Assembly (NCBI GenBank): GCA_949127655.1
Contig: CASBQB010000101.1
Location: 1-43,903 of the forward strand
Direction of reading: 5' to 3'
DNA from: Chroococcales cyanobacterium PMM_0086
GTDB taxonomy: Bacteria > Cyanobacteriota > Cyanobacteriia > Cyanobacteriales > Microcystaceae
Length of the DNA stretch: 43,903 nucleotides
A model generated the notes under the pieces. The model saw only the letters and a program-made list of their open reading frames with translations, was not told the origin of the DNA and made no database searches. Shown piece after piece: positions 25,215 to 34,481 of the stretch (within the stretch, counting starts at the first letter, position 1; the number at the start of each line of letters is the position of its first letter). The translations under genes were made by a program, and so were the position numbers.

Positions 25215-26381
25215 TTACTGGCTAAGTTCTAACAGTGAACATTCTAAACGGGATAGCACTAAATCACTTGTCCAGCTTTTAGCTTTAGTAATTGCATTTT
25301 CAGACAGATATTGCCAAAGTTGATGATTAGTATATAGAAGAGCAATTTCCTCAGCAAAATCCTTAGCAGCCAGTTCTTTTACTAATAATCCATCAGATCC
25401 ATGTTCAATAATTTCAGCCGGTCCACCTGAATTGTGGCAGATACAAGGCGTGCCTAAAGACATAGCTTCCACGATACTTCTACCATAAGGTTCGCCCAGA
25501 GAGGTTGAAAGCAACAAATCGGCATTTTCTAGATAGCTATAGACTTCATTACTAGCAACTTTTCCTTGCAGGCATATGATGTCTGACAATTTATGCAACG
25601 TACAATAGGCTTCTAATGCTGGTCGCTCTGGTCCATCGCCTAAAAGTGTTGCTTTGACATTAATTCCGCTGTTACGCAGAAGTTTAATTGTTTGGCAAAA
25701 TATCAAAGGATTTTTGTTAGCAACAAGGTTAGCAATAAATATTAGATGAAGAGGTTTAAATCTGTCATTAGTATTCCTAATTGAAGACAGATTTAAAGTA
25801 GGAGGATCTACAATAACTGGTAACAATAAAACCTTAGTCTGTGGAAACTCATTTTGCATAACTTCGGCTTGCCTCCAGGTAGAACAGATAATGAGGGAAG
25901 CTGTTTGCAATGTCTGGTTCCAGCCTTTTTGAAATAAAGGATTAACTAATTTTTCTATCCCAATGCCAAATCTTGGTTTGGATTTCATTCCTTGAGTTTC
26001 TGGCCAGCTATAAAATAATGGTCCAACGACTAATGGTTTCCCTAGGGTTTTAGGTGCTCTAAGATAACCACCATAAGGGTGCATGCGCCAGACAATATCT
26101 ATGTCGTTTTTAGCGCTTAAATCCTGCAACCAATGGTCTGCGCGCCAAGAATGCTCCCAACCTGCCAGCGAATCAAAGGGGACACGATGCTGTCCTCCTT
26201 CTTTTACCTGTAAGTGTGAATCTTTTTGTGATATCGCGCTATATCTGGTATAAGCAAAGATTTCATGGTTTCGCTTAGCTAATCCATTTAGTAAAGAGAA
26301 ACAAATTAGTCCATCGCCATGTGGCTGGTAGTCAGTCAGGTACTCTGAAGCTGAATGGACAAATATTGATAAATTTTTCAT
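25215..26381 (-). CDS. GT4-family glycosyltransferase
   Basis: 388-residue GT-B enzyme. FVHSASEYLTDYQPHGDGLI starts the N-domain. LHLIFIANLVANKNPLIFCQ opens the donor domain, and STSLGEPYGRSIVEAMSLGT gives the E-x7-E motif, with CHNSGGPAEIIEHGSDGLLV following. Full length for GT4. It is followed closely by another GT4 gene and preceded after 15 bases by a methyltransferase, consistent with one long minus-strand transcript. Confidence 0.9.
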   Translation of the reverse strand: MKNLSIFVHSASEYLTDYQPHGDGLICFSLLNGLAKRNHEIFAYTRYSAISQKDSHLQVKEGGQHRVPFDSLAGWEHSWRADHWLQDLSAKNDIDIVWRMHPYGGYLRAPKTLGKPLVVGPLFYSWPETQGMKSKPRFGIGIEKLVNPLFQKGWNQTLQTASLIICSTWRQAEVMQNEFPQTKVLLLPVIVDPPTLNLSSIRNTNDRFKPLHLIFIANLVANKNPLIFCQTIKLLRNSGINVKATLLGDGPERPALEAYCTLHKLSDIICLQGKVASNEVYSYLENADLLLSTSLGEPYGRSIVEAMSLGTPCICHNSGGPAEIIEHGSDGLLVKELAAKDFAEEIALLYTNHQLWQYLSENAITKAKSWTSDLVLSRLECSLLELSQ

Positions 26382-26396
26382 AATAAAAAATACTTC

Positions 26397-27266
26397 CTAC
26401 TTATCCGACATCTTTCTAAAAGTGGCAATAATTTCATCTCCCTTGTTTAATTTAGTTGCCATAGAAATAATGGTTCGTTTGACCAGCCCTTTGAGTCCTA
26501 TGCCCATAGGTTCTAAATTGGTTGAACAGCAAACTTCAACAGCTTTTACTTTTCCTGGACAGGATGACTCAACATGATACTTGAGAGTCTCAGGAGTAAA
26601 TTGCCATATATGTTGTTGTGGAACAAGGAATCCCCAGTTGTTTTTCATGATCTTGGCAATCCAGCCATCGTAATTAGGGACATGTATCTGTAATATTCCT
26701 CCAGGAATGAGGGCATTACAAATATTTTTAATCACATCAATGGCCGGTTCAATATGTTCTAGAGAATGATTCATTATGATTAGCCCATATTTTTCTTGCT
26801 CAAGGGCTTGAGTAGCTAAATCTTGAACAAACAAAGATAGATTTTTTTTGAGACCATAACTGATCGCTACAGGATCAACATCGCATCCTTCGGCTTGGAT
26901 ATTTCTTGCCTTCAATTGCTCCACTAGCTCTCCACCATTGCACCCTACATCTAGAACAGGCTTTTTTTGTAGCTCTGAATAAAATGACAAAATTCTCTCT
27001 ATTTCATTGGCTAAATCAACACACCAAGGCTTATCGCGCGGCACATATTCTCCATTATCTTGCGTAGAATCAACGTAGCCATCTGTATATAGCGAGATAT
27101 CTGGAATCGGAAAAACACGAATTAGCCCACAATTTTTACACTTGTATAGGCTAAATGAGTAGTTGTTTACCTGTCTATTATAGATTCCTTGGTAAAGGAG
27201 TGTATATGAATTGGCTTTACACAAACAATTTACATTGCTTATGCTATCTATTGTTGTACTTGTCAC
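26397..27266 (-). CDS. SAM-dependent methyltransferase with N-terminal Cys cluster
   Basis: 289 residues. The N-terminal part has CLCKANSYTLLYQG and later YKCKNCGLIRVFP, a paired C-x-C / C-x2-C arrangement found in sugar C-methyltransferases and related proteins that bind zinc there. The catalytic domain follows with VLDVGCNGGELVEQL near residue 103, then LIIMNHSLEHIEPAIDVI and PGGILQIHVPNY. This layout suits methylation of a polysaccharide building block. The exact sugar cannot be told. Confidence 0.87.
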   Translation of the reverse strand: MTSTTIDSISNVNCLCKANSYTLLYQGIYNRQVNNYSFSLYKCKNCGLIRVFPIPDISLYTDGYVDSTQDNGEYVPRDKPWCVDLANEIERILSFYSELQKKPVLDVGCNGGELVEQLKARNIQAEGCDVDPVAISYGLKKNLSLFVQDLATQALEQEKYGLIIMNHSLEHIEPAIDVIKNICNALIPGGILQIHVPNYDGWIAKIMKNNWGFLVPQQHIWQFTPETLKYHVESSCPGKVKAVEVCCSTNLEPMGIGLKGLVKRTIISMATKLNKGDEIIATFRKMSDK

Positions 27267-27306
27267 GAATTATCATCCTCATTTTAATTGATTTTAGTTA
27301 ATCGAT

Positions 27307-28014
27307 TTAGTTCTCTAGTTTTACAATCACTGATGGACCACATTTAGCCACTATTGTATAACCATATTTACCTAAATAATTAATTATTTCTGAATTTTCA
27401 AGTTCTTTCACAGAAATGTCATGTTTTTCAAAAATTATGATCTTTGGCTTGTATTGTTCCCAGTTATTCGACATGAGTATTTGTTCATCTAGACCCTCTA
27501 CATCAATGCTCATCAAATCAATATCAATTCCTTTTGGCAAGTAAAGATCTAGTACTTGTTGAAGACTACTTGTCTTTAGACTCCTTTTTTCGACTAATTT
27601 TACTCCTATAGACATAGCTTTCTCAGCCATATCCTTATCAAAAGTATTATAAGCAGACTGATCAAAGATATAGAAATCAATCTTTTCCTCTGTTTTTTCT
27701 GGATATAATAAGATTTCTAAATTTATATCTCTTGGTCGTAAAACCTGAAAGTTATCCATTGCACCAGGTGCCGCGTCAATATTAATTCCCTTCCAACCTT
27801 TGCAGTAAAAATGATAGGTATTAGAATAGTAAACTGGATGGTGAGCGCCAATATCTAGATAAAATCCATTTTTTATGTCATTAGTTAAAAATCTCACAAC
27901 CATATCTTCGCCAAACTGAGAATGAGATAGGTAGAAGCTGGGGTGAAAATTTGCTTTCAGTCTAGCCCAAATGTTAAATCTTAATTTGAGAAGTAATTGG
28001 TCTAATATATTCAT
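27307..28014 (-). CDS. FkbM-family methyltransferase
   Basis: 235 residues of the FkbM O-methyltransferase family. Supporting segments are SQFGEDMVVRFLTNDIKNGF, the SAM loop FYLDIGAHHPVYYSNTYHFY, GWKGINIDAAPGA, and the catalytic-domain DLMSIDVEGLDEQIL with EKHDISV near the end. FkbM enzymes methylate hydroxyls in polyketides and sugars, and are common in cyanobacterial polysaccharide clusters. It overlaps the flippase stop by four bases (28011-28014), so it is coupled to it. Confidence 0.92.
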   Translation of the reverse strand: MNILDQLLLKLRFNIWARLKANFHPSFYLSHSQFGEDMVVRFLTNDIKNGFYLDIGAHHPVYYSNTYHFYCKGWKGINIDAAPGAMDNFQVLRPRDINLEILLYPEKTEEKIDFYIFDQSAYNTFDKDMAEKAMSIGVKLVEKRSLKTSSLQQVLDLYLPKGIDIDLMSIDVEGLDEQILMSNNWEQYKPKIIIFEKHDISVKELENSEIINYLGKYGYTIVAKCGPSVIVKLEN

Positions 28015-29285
28015 ATATTTTGGCTACTCTCTCTTAGTCCTTTATAAGTCATGTACAAGTTTGATATAATACCTGGAATTAGGGGAAACATTCCGAATAA
28101 AATAGCTCCTTTAAGCGTAGATAAATCTACTAATAAAATCCCTCCTATTTGTGCTAAAATTGTACCTGGAATCTGAAGCCAAACCTTGCTAATCCATGCT
28201 TTAGAGGCATTAATTGACCACATACTATTGACAATAAGATATAGTCCAGCACTAAACATAACTAAAACTAGTTCTGATTTTAGATGGGCATATTTTTCTC
28301 CAATCACCCATAATATCTGACCGGGGAAGAATACTGATAGGCAGACTAAAGCCAGTGAAAATATAGAAATAGTCAACATAATCTGGAAGTAGCGACTTAA
28401 GAGAAGCTTAGGCAATTGACATCTAGTAAAGCTGGGTAATATGATTGCAGTCATAACTGAGCCAATGACTGAAAAAATAACTGACAAACGTCCTAATGCC
28501 CCAAGTTCAGCAACATTTTGTGCATTGCCAAAAATACTGATTAAAAAGACCGTTATTTGCCCTTGGAAACAGTAAAATATGCTTGTGGGAGCTGATTTTT
28601 TGATATTTTCGATAATTTCTGCTCTGTCTTGCTGATTCACCGAAGCTTTCCTATCAATATTTTCAGTGATCAAGCGTCCTAAGAAGAATCGCTCTATTCC
28701 GAATCCAATTGTTCCCAAGGCTGTCGCCACTGCTGCATTGAGAATTGTTAGGAAAGCAACCCCCAATAAAGCTATCTTGGAAAAATTCAAAATTAAATCT
28801 ATTTTCTGAATCTGACTTATTTGAGAATGAAGGCGAGGCACAACAATCAATACGCCATTTGTTAACTCAAAATTCACCCCTATTAGAACTATAATTGTAA
28901 GTATAAATGTATAATCCAGCGCAGCACCGTTGCGCATCAATATCCACATTAAAAATGGGGTCACTAGGGTTATGGAAATTGCTGCTAGAAAGTATCTTAA
29001 CTGCATTGCGGTGTTAATCAACTGGCCAAACCTATAAGGATCTTGCCAAACTCTTCCTCCAATTGCGGAAAGACTTATACCAATACCTGAATCAGCTAGT
29101 AAGTTCATTGTTGCTAGCATGGTTATAGCTATTGTGTAGTAAGCATATTGTTCCTTGTCTAAGCTACGAACTATCCAAAGTCCACTAACCAAGGTTAACG
29201 CCTGAACAACAATCTGAACAGAGACAAACTTACTAATTATTTTGAGCCAATGAACAAACTTGGAAGGCGGCAACGGTAAGGACAT
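28011..29285 (-). CDS. Wzx-type oligosaccharide flippase (MOP superfamily)
   Basis: 424 residues with about twelve hydrophobic helices of the polysaccharide-transporter family, which move undecaprenyl-diphosphate oligosaccharide across the plasma membrane. Early segments are KIISKFVSVQIVVQALTLVS and GLWIVRSLDKEQYAYYTIAI. The latter (LxxEQYAxY) is a frequent motif of this family. It is the only flippase in the window and completes, with the Wzy-like and Wzc-like proteins, the core of a Wzx/Wzy-dependent pathway. It overlaps the following FkbM gene. Confidence 0.87.
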   Translation of the reverse strand: MSLPLPPSKFVHWLKIISKFVSVQIVVQALTLVSGLWIVRSLDKEQYAYYTIAITMLATMNLLADSGIGISLSAIGGRVWQDPYRFGQLINTAMQLRYFLAAISITLVTPFLMWILMRNGAALDYTFILTIIVLIGVNFELTNGVLIVVPRLHSQISQIQKIDLILNFSKIALLGVAFLTILNAAVATALGTIGFGIERFFLGRLITENIDRKASVNQQDRAEIIENIKKSAPTSIFYCFQGQITVFLISIFGNAQNVAELGALGRLSVIFSVIGSVMTAIILPSFTRCQLPKLLLSRYFQIMLTISIFSLALVCLSVFFPGQILWVIGEKYAHLKSELVLVMFSAGLYLIVNSMWSINASKAWISKVWLQIPGTILAQIGGILLVDLSTLKGAILFGMFPLIPGIISNLYMTYKGLRESSQNI

Positions 29286-29488
29286 CTATTCACTCTTTGA
29301 GTTGATTGAATACGCAATGATAGGTATTAGGAAAAATGATCCAAGAATTTTATCTTTTCTCCTTATTTTGTGATTCCTTCCGATAATGGATAAATAGTAA
29401 GCCATTCCTGTGATAAATACCAATAGCATTAGGCACGTTTCAACAGGATATTATCATGTTTGTGCTTTCTTTTAAATCAGTCTACATA

Positions 29489-30577
29489 TTAATCCCTCAA
29501 ATAAGTCATAAAATGGTCAGCTTGAACTGATAACTGGTGCTGTTGATACCAAGCATAACCATTGTCAGCAACTATCTGTCCTGCTGATAAGTTCATTGGT
29601 TGCTCATATTTATCTCCTAACCAATAGTGTTTCCCAGCTTCTAGACCATCTACGTTTTCTCCTCCATCTGATACACCTATAGATAATAATCCATGAGCAC
29701 AGTAAGCTGCAAAAATTGTTGATTTTGCTAGAAATTCAGTAGGGTAGTCAAAAAACCCCACTATTGAGCTTGATAATAATTTGCTGATTTCTTGAGAGGA
29801 TTGAACTCCTAGACAAATAACAGCTATGCCATTAACAGGGTCAATCTGAAAATCTAAAGAAACACCAATATCCAAAATTTCCACAATTTCTAATTCCTGA
29901 CAAGTTCGCTGCAAAGCTAATTGTGATCTCTTGTAAACACGAGAACGCCATCCACGCCCACCAAATACTACCAACCGCCGAGGACGCGCTGATAAAGGCG
30001 TAAGATATTCAGGTTCACCAACATTGGAAAAAACGGGTAAAGCTGGAACAGTTTTGTGTTTTCCTTGACTTAATTTACTGATAATCTCAGCATAGCCCTG
30101 CTTACTAGTTAGAGATTGATCACTCAAACAAATTAAACGTGCAGCTAAATTTCCTTGTAGTGGCGATGTCCAAAACTGACTTGTCCAAATTGCGCCAAAA
30201 GCATAGATTTCATGGAACATTATTATTAGATTTCTTTTCTCTTCTGCTTTTCGCCATTGTTCTAGAGCTTCTACCAACCAGACTGGACAGCCTCGCTTTG
30301 CATAACCATAACCAACATAATGTAAAAATACTTTTGAGTTAGACTGATTTGGTAGTAATTCCAATAAAGCATTCTTGGATCGCTTTGAAACTTGTTTAAC
30401 CGTAAAACCATCTAGACAAGCTTCCCCAGGCCAATTAGGCTCTCCAACTACAAATTCGGTTTCTAAACCAAAGTTCTGACGCAATTTCTTAGCTAAAATC
30501 AGCCCATAGTCTCCCAAGCCATTAATAGAGGGAGGTAGAAGTGGAACAATTGTGGTAATCCGGTCTAAATCGCTCAT
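29489..30577 (-). CDS. Glycosyltransferase-like protein (GT-B fold)
   Basis: 362 residues. The start ITTIVPLLPPSINGLGDYGL, then ILAKKLRQNFGLETEFVVGE, resembles GT-B enzymes of cyanobacterial polysaccharide clusters. RRLVVFGGRGWRSRVYKRSQ probably opens the donor domain, and SSIVGFFDYPTEFLAKSTIF occupies the position of the donor motif without the usual E-x7-E. This is divergent from classic GT4 enzymes, so donor and mechanism are uncertain. The 203-base gap to the flippase (29286-29488) contains no gene that I see. Confidence 0.72.
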   Translation of the reverse strand: MSDLDRITTIVPLLPPSINGLGDYGLILAKKLRQNFGLETEFVVGEPNWPGEACLDGFTVKQVSKRSKNALLELLPNQSNSKVFLHYVGYGYAKRGCPVWLVEALEQWRKAEEKRNLIIMFHEIYAFGAIWTSQFWTSPLQGNLAARLICLSDQSLTSKQGYAEIISKLSQGKHKTVPALPVFSNVGEPEYLTPLSARPRRLVVFGGRGWRSRVYKRSQLALQRTCQELEIVEILDIGVSLDFQIDPVNGIAVICLGVQSSQEISKLLSSSIVGFFDYPTEFLAKSTIFAAYCAHGLLSIGVSDGGENVDGLEAGKHYWLGDKYEQPMNLSAGQIVADNGYAWYQQHQLSVQADHFMTYLRD

Positions 30578-30597
30578 ATTTGTCTTTTTTCCCTAAT

Positions 30598-31037
30598 CTA
30601 CTGAACCCGATTTAAAATATCCTTGATCAAATCTGTTAGTTGAATGACTTGTTGCTCTTGCGCAAAATCTTATAGCTGAATTGGTAAGGAATTTTGAAAA
30701 CCCATCTAAGACACAAACAAGCAATACCTCCGGCCAATCCACTCCTTTCCATAACAATCAGTCCAGGTTTGGTCTGTAATTCTTGTTGAATGATGTTAAT
30801 AAAGCTTTTGAGTTTACCAGCTCGATCAAAGGGAACAACCTGAACACTAAAGCTTTGTAAAAGTTTTAAAATTCGAGCCTCCTCATTGGATTGGTAGCAA
30901 AGACCAGTATTTGGGAATTGTTCATTTAGATTTCTTGATGCTACTGAATTTATATTAATATATTGTTGAAGCTTAACAACAATCATCCTACATCTTAAAA
31001 TGACGATCGACTTAGAACCGATTGGTGACCAGATCAA
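30598..31037 (-). pseudogene. Glycosyltransferase remnant with internal deletion
   Basis: The upper part (30636-31037) reads through ARILKLLQSFSVQVVPFDRA and TKPGLIVMERSGLAGGIACL to FKIPYQFSY, the pattern of an N-terminal domain of a GT4-type enzyme (K-P-D-L-V-x-M-E-G-x-G-x-A-G-G). It then breaks into TAA after RKSNKSFN. In another frame just downstream, FAQEQQVIQLTDLIKDILNR ends at TAG (30598-30600) and looks like the last helix of such an enzyme. About 250 residues between the two ends are missing. The only possible start at 31037 is TTG. I consider it a dead gene. Confidence 0.65.
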
Positions 31038-31116
31038 ACAGGCATAAAATATTAAACGTTAATTTAGTACAAGTGAATGATTATGTTTGTAGAAATAGAT
31101 TATTGGAGCACACATT

Positions 31117-32142
31117 ATGACAGAGATACAAAGAGCAACCATTCTAGTTACAGGAGGTGCCGGCTATATCGGAACCCATGCCGTACAAGTTTTACAAGCC
31201 AGAGGCTATGATATTATTGTCTTAGACAATTTAGTATACGGTCATAAAGAACTAGTTGAACAAGTCTTACAAGCCAAATTAATTGTAGGAAATGTTGGAG
31301 ATCGTATCCTGTTAGATAATATCTTTAATAACCATCGCATTACTGCTGTTATGCACTTTGCCGCCTATGCCTATGTTGGTGAGTCTGTCGCAGACCCAGC
31401 CAAGTATTATCATAATAACGTTGTCGGAACTTTAACCCTATTAGAAGCTATGCTGGCAGCCTCGGTCAAGAATATCGTCTTCTCCTCAACCTGTGCGACT
31501 TATGGGGTCCCTCAAAGTCTTCCTATTACTGAAGAGCAACCTCAACATCCTATTAACCCTTACGGACACAGTAAGTTGATGGTAGAAAATATCTTAAAAG
31601 ATTTCAACCTGGCATATGGGTTAGGCTCTATCATTTTTCGCTATTTTAATGCCGCTGGTGCAGATCCTTTGGGGAAATTGGGAGAAGACCATAACCCAGA
31701 AACCCACCTCATTCCTTTAGTGTTGCAGACAGCTTTAGGAAAGCGAGAGTTTATTAATATTTTTGGGACAGATTATCCCACTGCTGATGGGACTTGTATT
31801 CGAGACTATATCCATGTCGTAGATTTGGCACAGGCTCATGTCTTGGGATTAGAATATTTATTGAGTGGAAGTAAAACCGAAATTTTCAATCTGGGTAATG
31901 GCAAAGGCTTTTCGGTTCAAGAAGTAATTGAGACTGCAGGGCAAGTGACAGGAAAGTTAATTAAAGCTATCATTTGTGATCGACGTGCGGGTGATCCACC
32001 TATACTGGTTGGGAGTAGTGAAAAAGCCAGAAAATTATTGGGTTGGCAGCCCCAATATCCAGATTTAAACGCTATCATAAGTCACGCTTGGAATTGGCAT
32101 CAATCTCGTCATGGAACAATCGGGGATAAGCAACATGAGTAA
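31117..32142 (+). CDS. galE: UDP-glucose 4-epimerase
   Basis: 341-residue extended short-chain dehydrogenase interconverting UDP-glucose and UDP-galactose, supplying UDP-Gal for the surface polysaccharide. Visible are the NAD-binding ILVTGGAGYIGTHAVQVL (residues 10-27), LDNLVYGH, MHFAAYAYVGESV, the catalytic Ser/Tyr/Lys set in FSSTCATYG and NPYGHSK, and FRYFNAAGADPLG typical of GalE. It initiates the plus-strand group in the right half of the island. Its 3' end overlaps the ATG of a degenerate duplicate (32135-32284) of a later glycosyltransferase. Confidence 0.95.
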   Translation: MTEIQRATILVTGGAGYIGTHAVQVLQARGYDIIVLDNLVYGHKELVEQVLQAKLIVGNVGDRILLDNIFNNHRITAVMHFAAYAYVGESVADPAKYYHNNVVGTLTLLEAMLAASVKNIVFSSTCATYGVPQSLPITEEQPQHPINPYGHSKLMVENILKDFNLAYGLGSIIFRYFNAAGADPLGKLGEDHNPETHLIPLVLQTALGKREFINIFGTDYPTADGTCIRDYIHVVDLAQAHVLGLEYLLSGSKTEIFNLGNGKGFSVQEVIETAGQVTGKLIKAIICDRRAGDPPILVGSSEKARKLLGWQPQYPDLNAIISHAWNWHQSRHGTIGDKQHE

Positions 32143-32284
32143 TAGATTAGCCATCAATAACCTGCCTCAAATACGCCTTGCTGTTATCCGTGATTACCCA
32201 GACTATCCCAATTATTTGAAACAAAGGATAGGAGTTTGTGCCCCACCTTTATACCAAACTCGGCATCAAACTATGTTAAATTAA
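32135..32284 (+). pseudogene. Collapsed 5' duplicate of the downstream GT4 gene
   Basis: An open frame of 49 codons overlapping the galE stop. Its residues 11-22 (PQIRLAVIRDYP) match the start of the GT4 protein encoded at 33293, and its next part (DYPNYLKQ) matches a segment some 62 codons later in that protein (HYPHYLKQ). At DNA level 32166-32202 is identical to 33297-33333. The fragment then jumps directly to sequence equivalent to 33520-33546 (two mismatches or indels), after which it diverges. So it is a copy with a 186-base internal deletion and a lost 3' part. Confidence 0.75.
32166..32202 (+). repeat. 37-bp direct repeat, left copy
   Basis: Perfect match to 33297-33333 beginning CTCAAATACGCCTTGCTGTT. 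It lies in the collapsed duplicate and forms, with the right copy, direct repeats flanking the methyltransferase gene 32392-33171. Confidence 0.95.
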
Positions 32285-32391
32285 TAGGGACAAGGTTTAA
32301 GCAAATGCCTCAGTTGGCATTTATTTACTTAAAAAAATCTAATGGCTTGTTAAATTAAAAGTCATTTAGTCAGAATATTTGGTATTTAACT

Positions 32392-33171
32392 ATGAATGAG
32401 AAGACAAACAAAATGATTGCAGAAGGTCACTACGAAAAGAAACAAATAAATTGTCACAATCCAATAATTGCCTGGAGTCATGGTAGTCGGTTCAAGACAA
32501 CTACAGAGCTAGTAAAAAAATATTCTACCAAATCGACCAATCTGCTTGATTATGGTTGCGGAGACGGTACATTTTTGAAAATGGTTAATGACTTATTTCT
32601 AGAATCAATTGGTACAGATGTATCTAAAGTACAAATAAAAGACTGTCAACAAAGGTTGGCGGAGAAAAAGAACATCAAATTTTGTGTAAATGAGGAATTA
32701 GATGATAATAAATATAGTTCATATTTTGAGATAGCTGTTTGTATGGAAGTCTTAGAGCATTGTATCCCAGAACAAGCGGAGAAAGTAATCAATAACTTAA
32801 AAAGACTCGTAAAGCAAGATGGTGTAATCATTATCACTGTTCCTATTGAAATAGGGGCAAGTCTACTTATTAAGCAAATGAATAGGGCTTTTGCTGGTTG
32901 GTTACGACAGGGCGACTATGATAAAAGTTTTGAATCTTATTCAATGAGTGAGTTGTTCCAGATGATTTTTGCTACAGAATCATCCTCCATACTACGCCCT
33001 ATTTACGGAGATGATTTTCCTTATCATGGACATAAAGGATTTAATTGGCGTGCTTTGCACCAAGAGTTAAGCAAAAAGTTTACAATCGAAAAAACGCTTT
33101 TCTCGCCGCTAGGATGGTTGGGAGGAATTGTCAGCAGCCAAGTATTTATCATTTGTCGTAATAGTAGATAA
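32392..33171 (+). CDS. Class I SAM-dependent methyltransferase
   Basis: 259-residue protein with the Methyltransf_11 core: NLLDYGCGDGTFLKMVNDLF near residue 55, IGTDVSKVQIKDCQQRL, IAVCMEVLEHCIPEQAEKVI and DGVIIITVPIEIGAS. The C-terminal domain is aromatic and basic, with YHGHKGFNWRALHQ. It lies between a collapsed and an intact copy of a GT4 gene, so it may have been inserted by, or remained after, duplication. Expected to modify a sugar in the polysaccharide. Its codon usage is AT-rich (many AAA, AAT), similar to the surrounding island. Confidence 0.87.
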   Translation: MNEKTNKMIAEGHYEKKQINCHNPIIAWSHGSRFKTTTELVKKYSTKSTNLLDYGCGDGTFLKMVNDLFLESIGTDVSKVQIKDCQQRLAEKKNIKFCVNEELDDNKYSSYFEIAVCMEVLEHCIPEQAEKVINNLKRLVKQDGVIIITVPIEIGASLLIKQMNRAFAGWLRQGDYDKSFESYSMSELFQMIFATESSSILRPIYGDDFPYHGHKGFNWRALHQELSKKFTIEKTLFSPLGWLGGIVSSQVFIICRNSR

Positions 33172-33292
33172 TAAAAAGTAAAATTTTAAGCAGAGAGAAT
33201 AAATAACAAATATAACAAGTTAAGCAAATTTTTAATGTAGAATAAAATTTGACTTAAATAGCAATTACATACCATTGTAAAGAATATTTAAC

Positions 33293-34438
33293 ATGGCTCA
33301 AATACGCCTTGCTGTTATCCGTGATTACCCAGAAGAAAACTGGCTTAGCATGGCTCTATGCGCTGAAATGCTACTGAAACACCTACAAACTGAACAGAAT
33401 ACATCTATTCAGGCGATAGGGGTTTGTCCAACATTTAACTGGCGCATAAAACATATTCCTTGGATTGGGAAAAAGAAGTTTGGTTATAATGCAGACCGCC
33501 TACTTAACCGATTTTGGCACTATCCCCATTATTTGAAACAAAAGGTAAAAGAATTTGATTTTTATCACATTACTGACCATAGCTACGCTCAATTAGCCCA
33601 TGTTTTACCACCAGAAAGGACGGGTGTCTATTGTCACGATATTGATGCCTTTCGCTCTCTTGTGGAACCAGAGAAAGAACCTCGACCTGGTTGGTATAGG
33701 GCTATGTCTAGCCGAATTTTAAGCGGTTTACAGTCATCTGCTGTGGTCTTCTATTCAACCGCAGAAGTCAGAAGACAAATTGAGCATTACCAGTTAGTAG
33801 AACCATCTCGCTTAGTCCATGCTCCCTATGGAATTTCTCCAGAATTTAAGATGATGAGCGAGAATATCAGTATTAGTGACCAAAAAATTTTAGAACAAAT
33901 AGGTGAAGTACCTTTTCTCCTCCATGTAGGCAGTTGTGTTCCCCGTAAGCGGATTGATATTCTCTTAGAGGTATTTGCTCAAGCACAAGCTATTTACCCA
34001 GAGTTGCTTCTAGTTAAAGTCGGTGGAGAATGGTCAGACAGTCAACAACAACAAATTAGTCAGTTGAAGATCAGCAAGTCGCTTATTCATTTAAAGGGTT
34101 TGGATCGCTCAACTATCGCAGTCCTTTATCAAAAAGCTTCAGCAGTTTTGCTAACAAGTGAAGCAGAGGGCTTTGGGTTACCTGTCATTGAAGCGTTAGC
34201 TTGTGGAGCAATAGTAATTGCTAGCGATATACCAGTTCTCAATGAAGTGGGTGGAGACGGAGTAATATATTGTCCAACTGGAGATATATCAGCTTGGGTA
34301 GAGAAGGTAACACAAGTATTATCAAACTCAAATAGTGCTCCTGAGCTTAATTTGCGTCTGAGTCAAGCCCAGAAATATTCTTGGTCTAATCATGCCCAAA
34401 TTATTGCAGAATCTTATTTAAAATTAGCTGGTATGTGA
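33293..34438 (+). CDS. GT4-family glycosyltransferase (intact copy)
   Basis: 381-residue GT-B enzyme. N-domain start QIRLAVIRDYPEENWLSMAL, donor-domain entry VPFLLHVGSCVPRKRIDILL, and LLTSEAEGFGLPVIEALACG with the E-x7-E motif, followed by ASDIPVLNEVGGDG. This layout is near that of GT4 mannosyltransferase-like enzymes, though donor identity is open. The first 13 codons are duplicated upstream in a decayed copy. The ATG start at 33293 is preferred because the duplicate diverges from it upstream of that point. An island gene with no visible promoter of its own. Confidence 0.9.
   Translation: MAQIRLAVIRDYPEENWLSMALCAEMLLKHLQTEQNTSIQAIGVCPTFNWRIKHIPWIGKKKFGYNADRLLNRFWHYPHYLKQKVKEFDFYHITDHSYAQLAHVLPPERTGVYCHDIDAFRSLVEPEKEPRPGWYRAMSSRILSGLQSSAVVFYSTAEVRRQIEHYQLVEPSRLVHAPYGISPEFKMMSENISISDQKILEQIGEVPFLLHVGSCVPRKRIDILLEVFAQAQAIYPELLLVKVGGEWSDSQQQQISQLKISKSLIHLKGLDRSTIAVLYQKASAVLLTSEAEGFGLPVIEALACGAIVIASDIPVLNEVGGDGVIYCPTGDISAWVEKVTQVLSNSNSAPELNLRLSQAQKYSWSNHAQIIAESYLKLAGM
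33297..33333 (+). repeat. 37-bp direct repeat, right copy
   Basis: Perfect match to 32166-32202, located at codons 2-14 of the intact GT4 gene. Direct orientation, 1131 bases apart. Confidence 0.95.
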
Positions 34439-34481
34439 TCAGATATCTCTGTTGTTTGGCATATTCACTAACCTTAAAATT

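Noticed and set aside
34452-34481. TTG start 30 bases upstream for the GT4 gene at 34482
   Set aside because: The added residues (MFGIFTNLKI) are not family-like and the ATG at 34482 begins exactly at the conserved KILYLNPAA segment.
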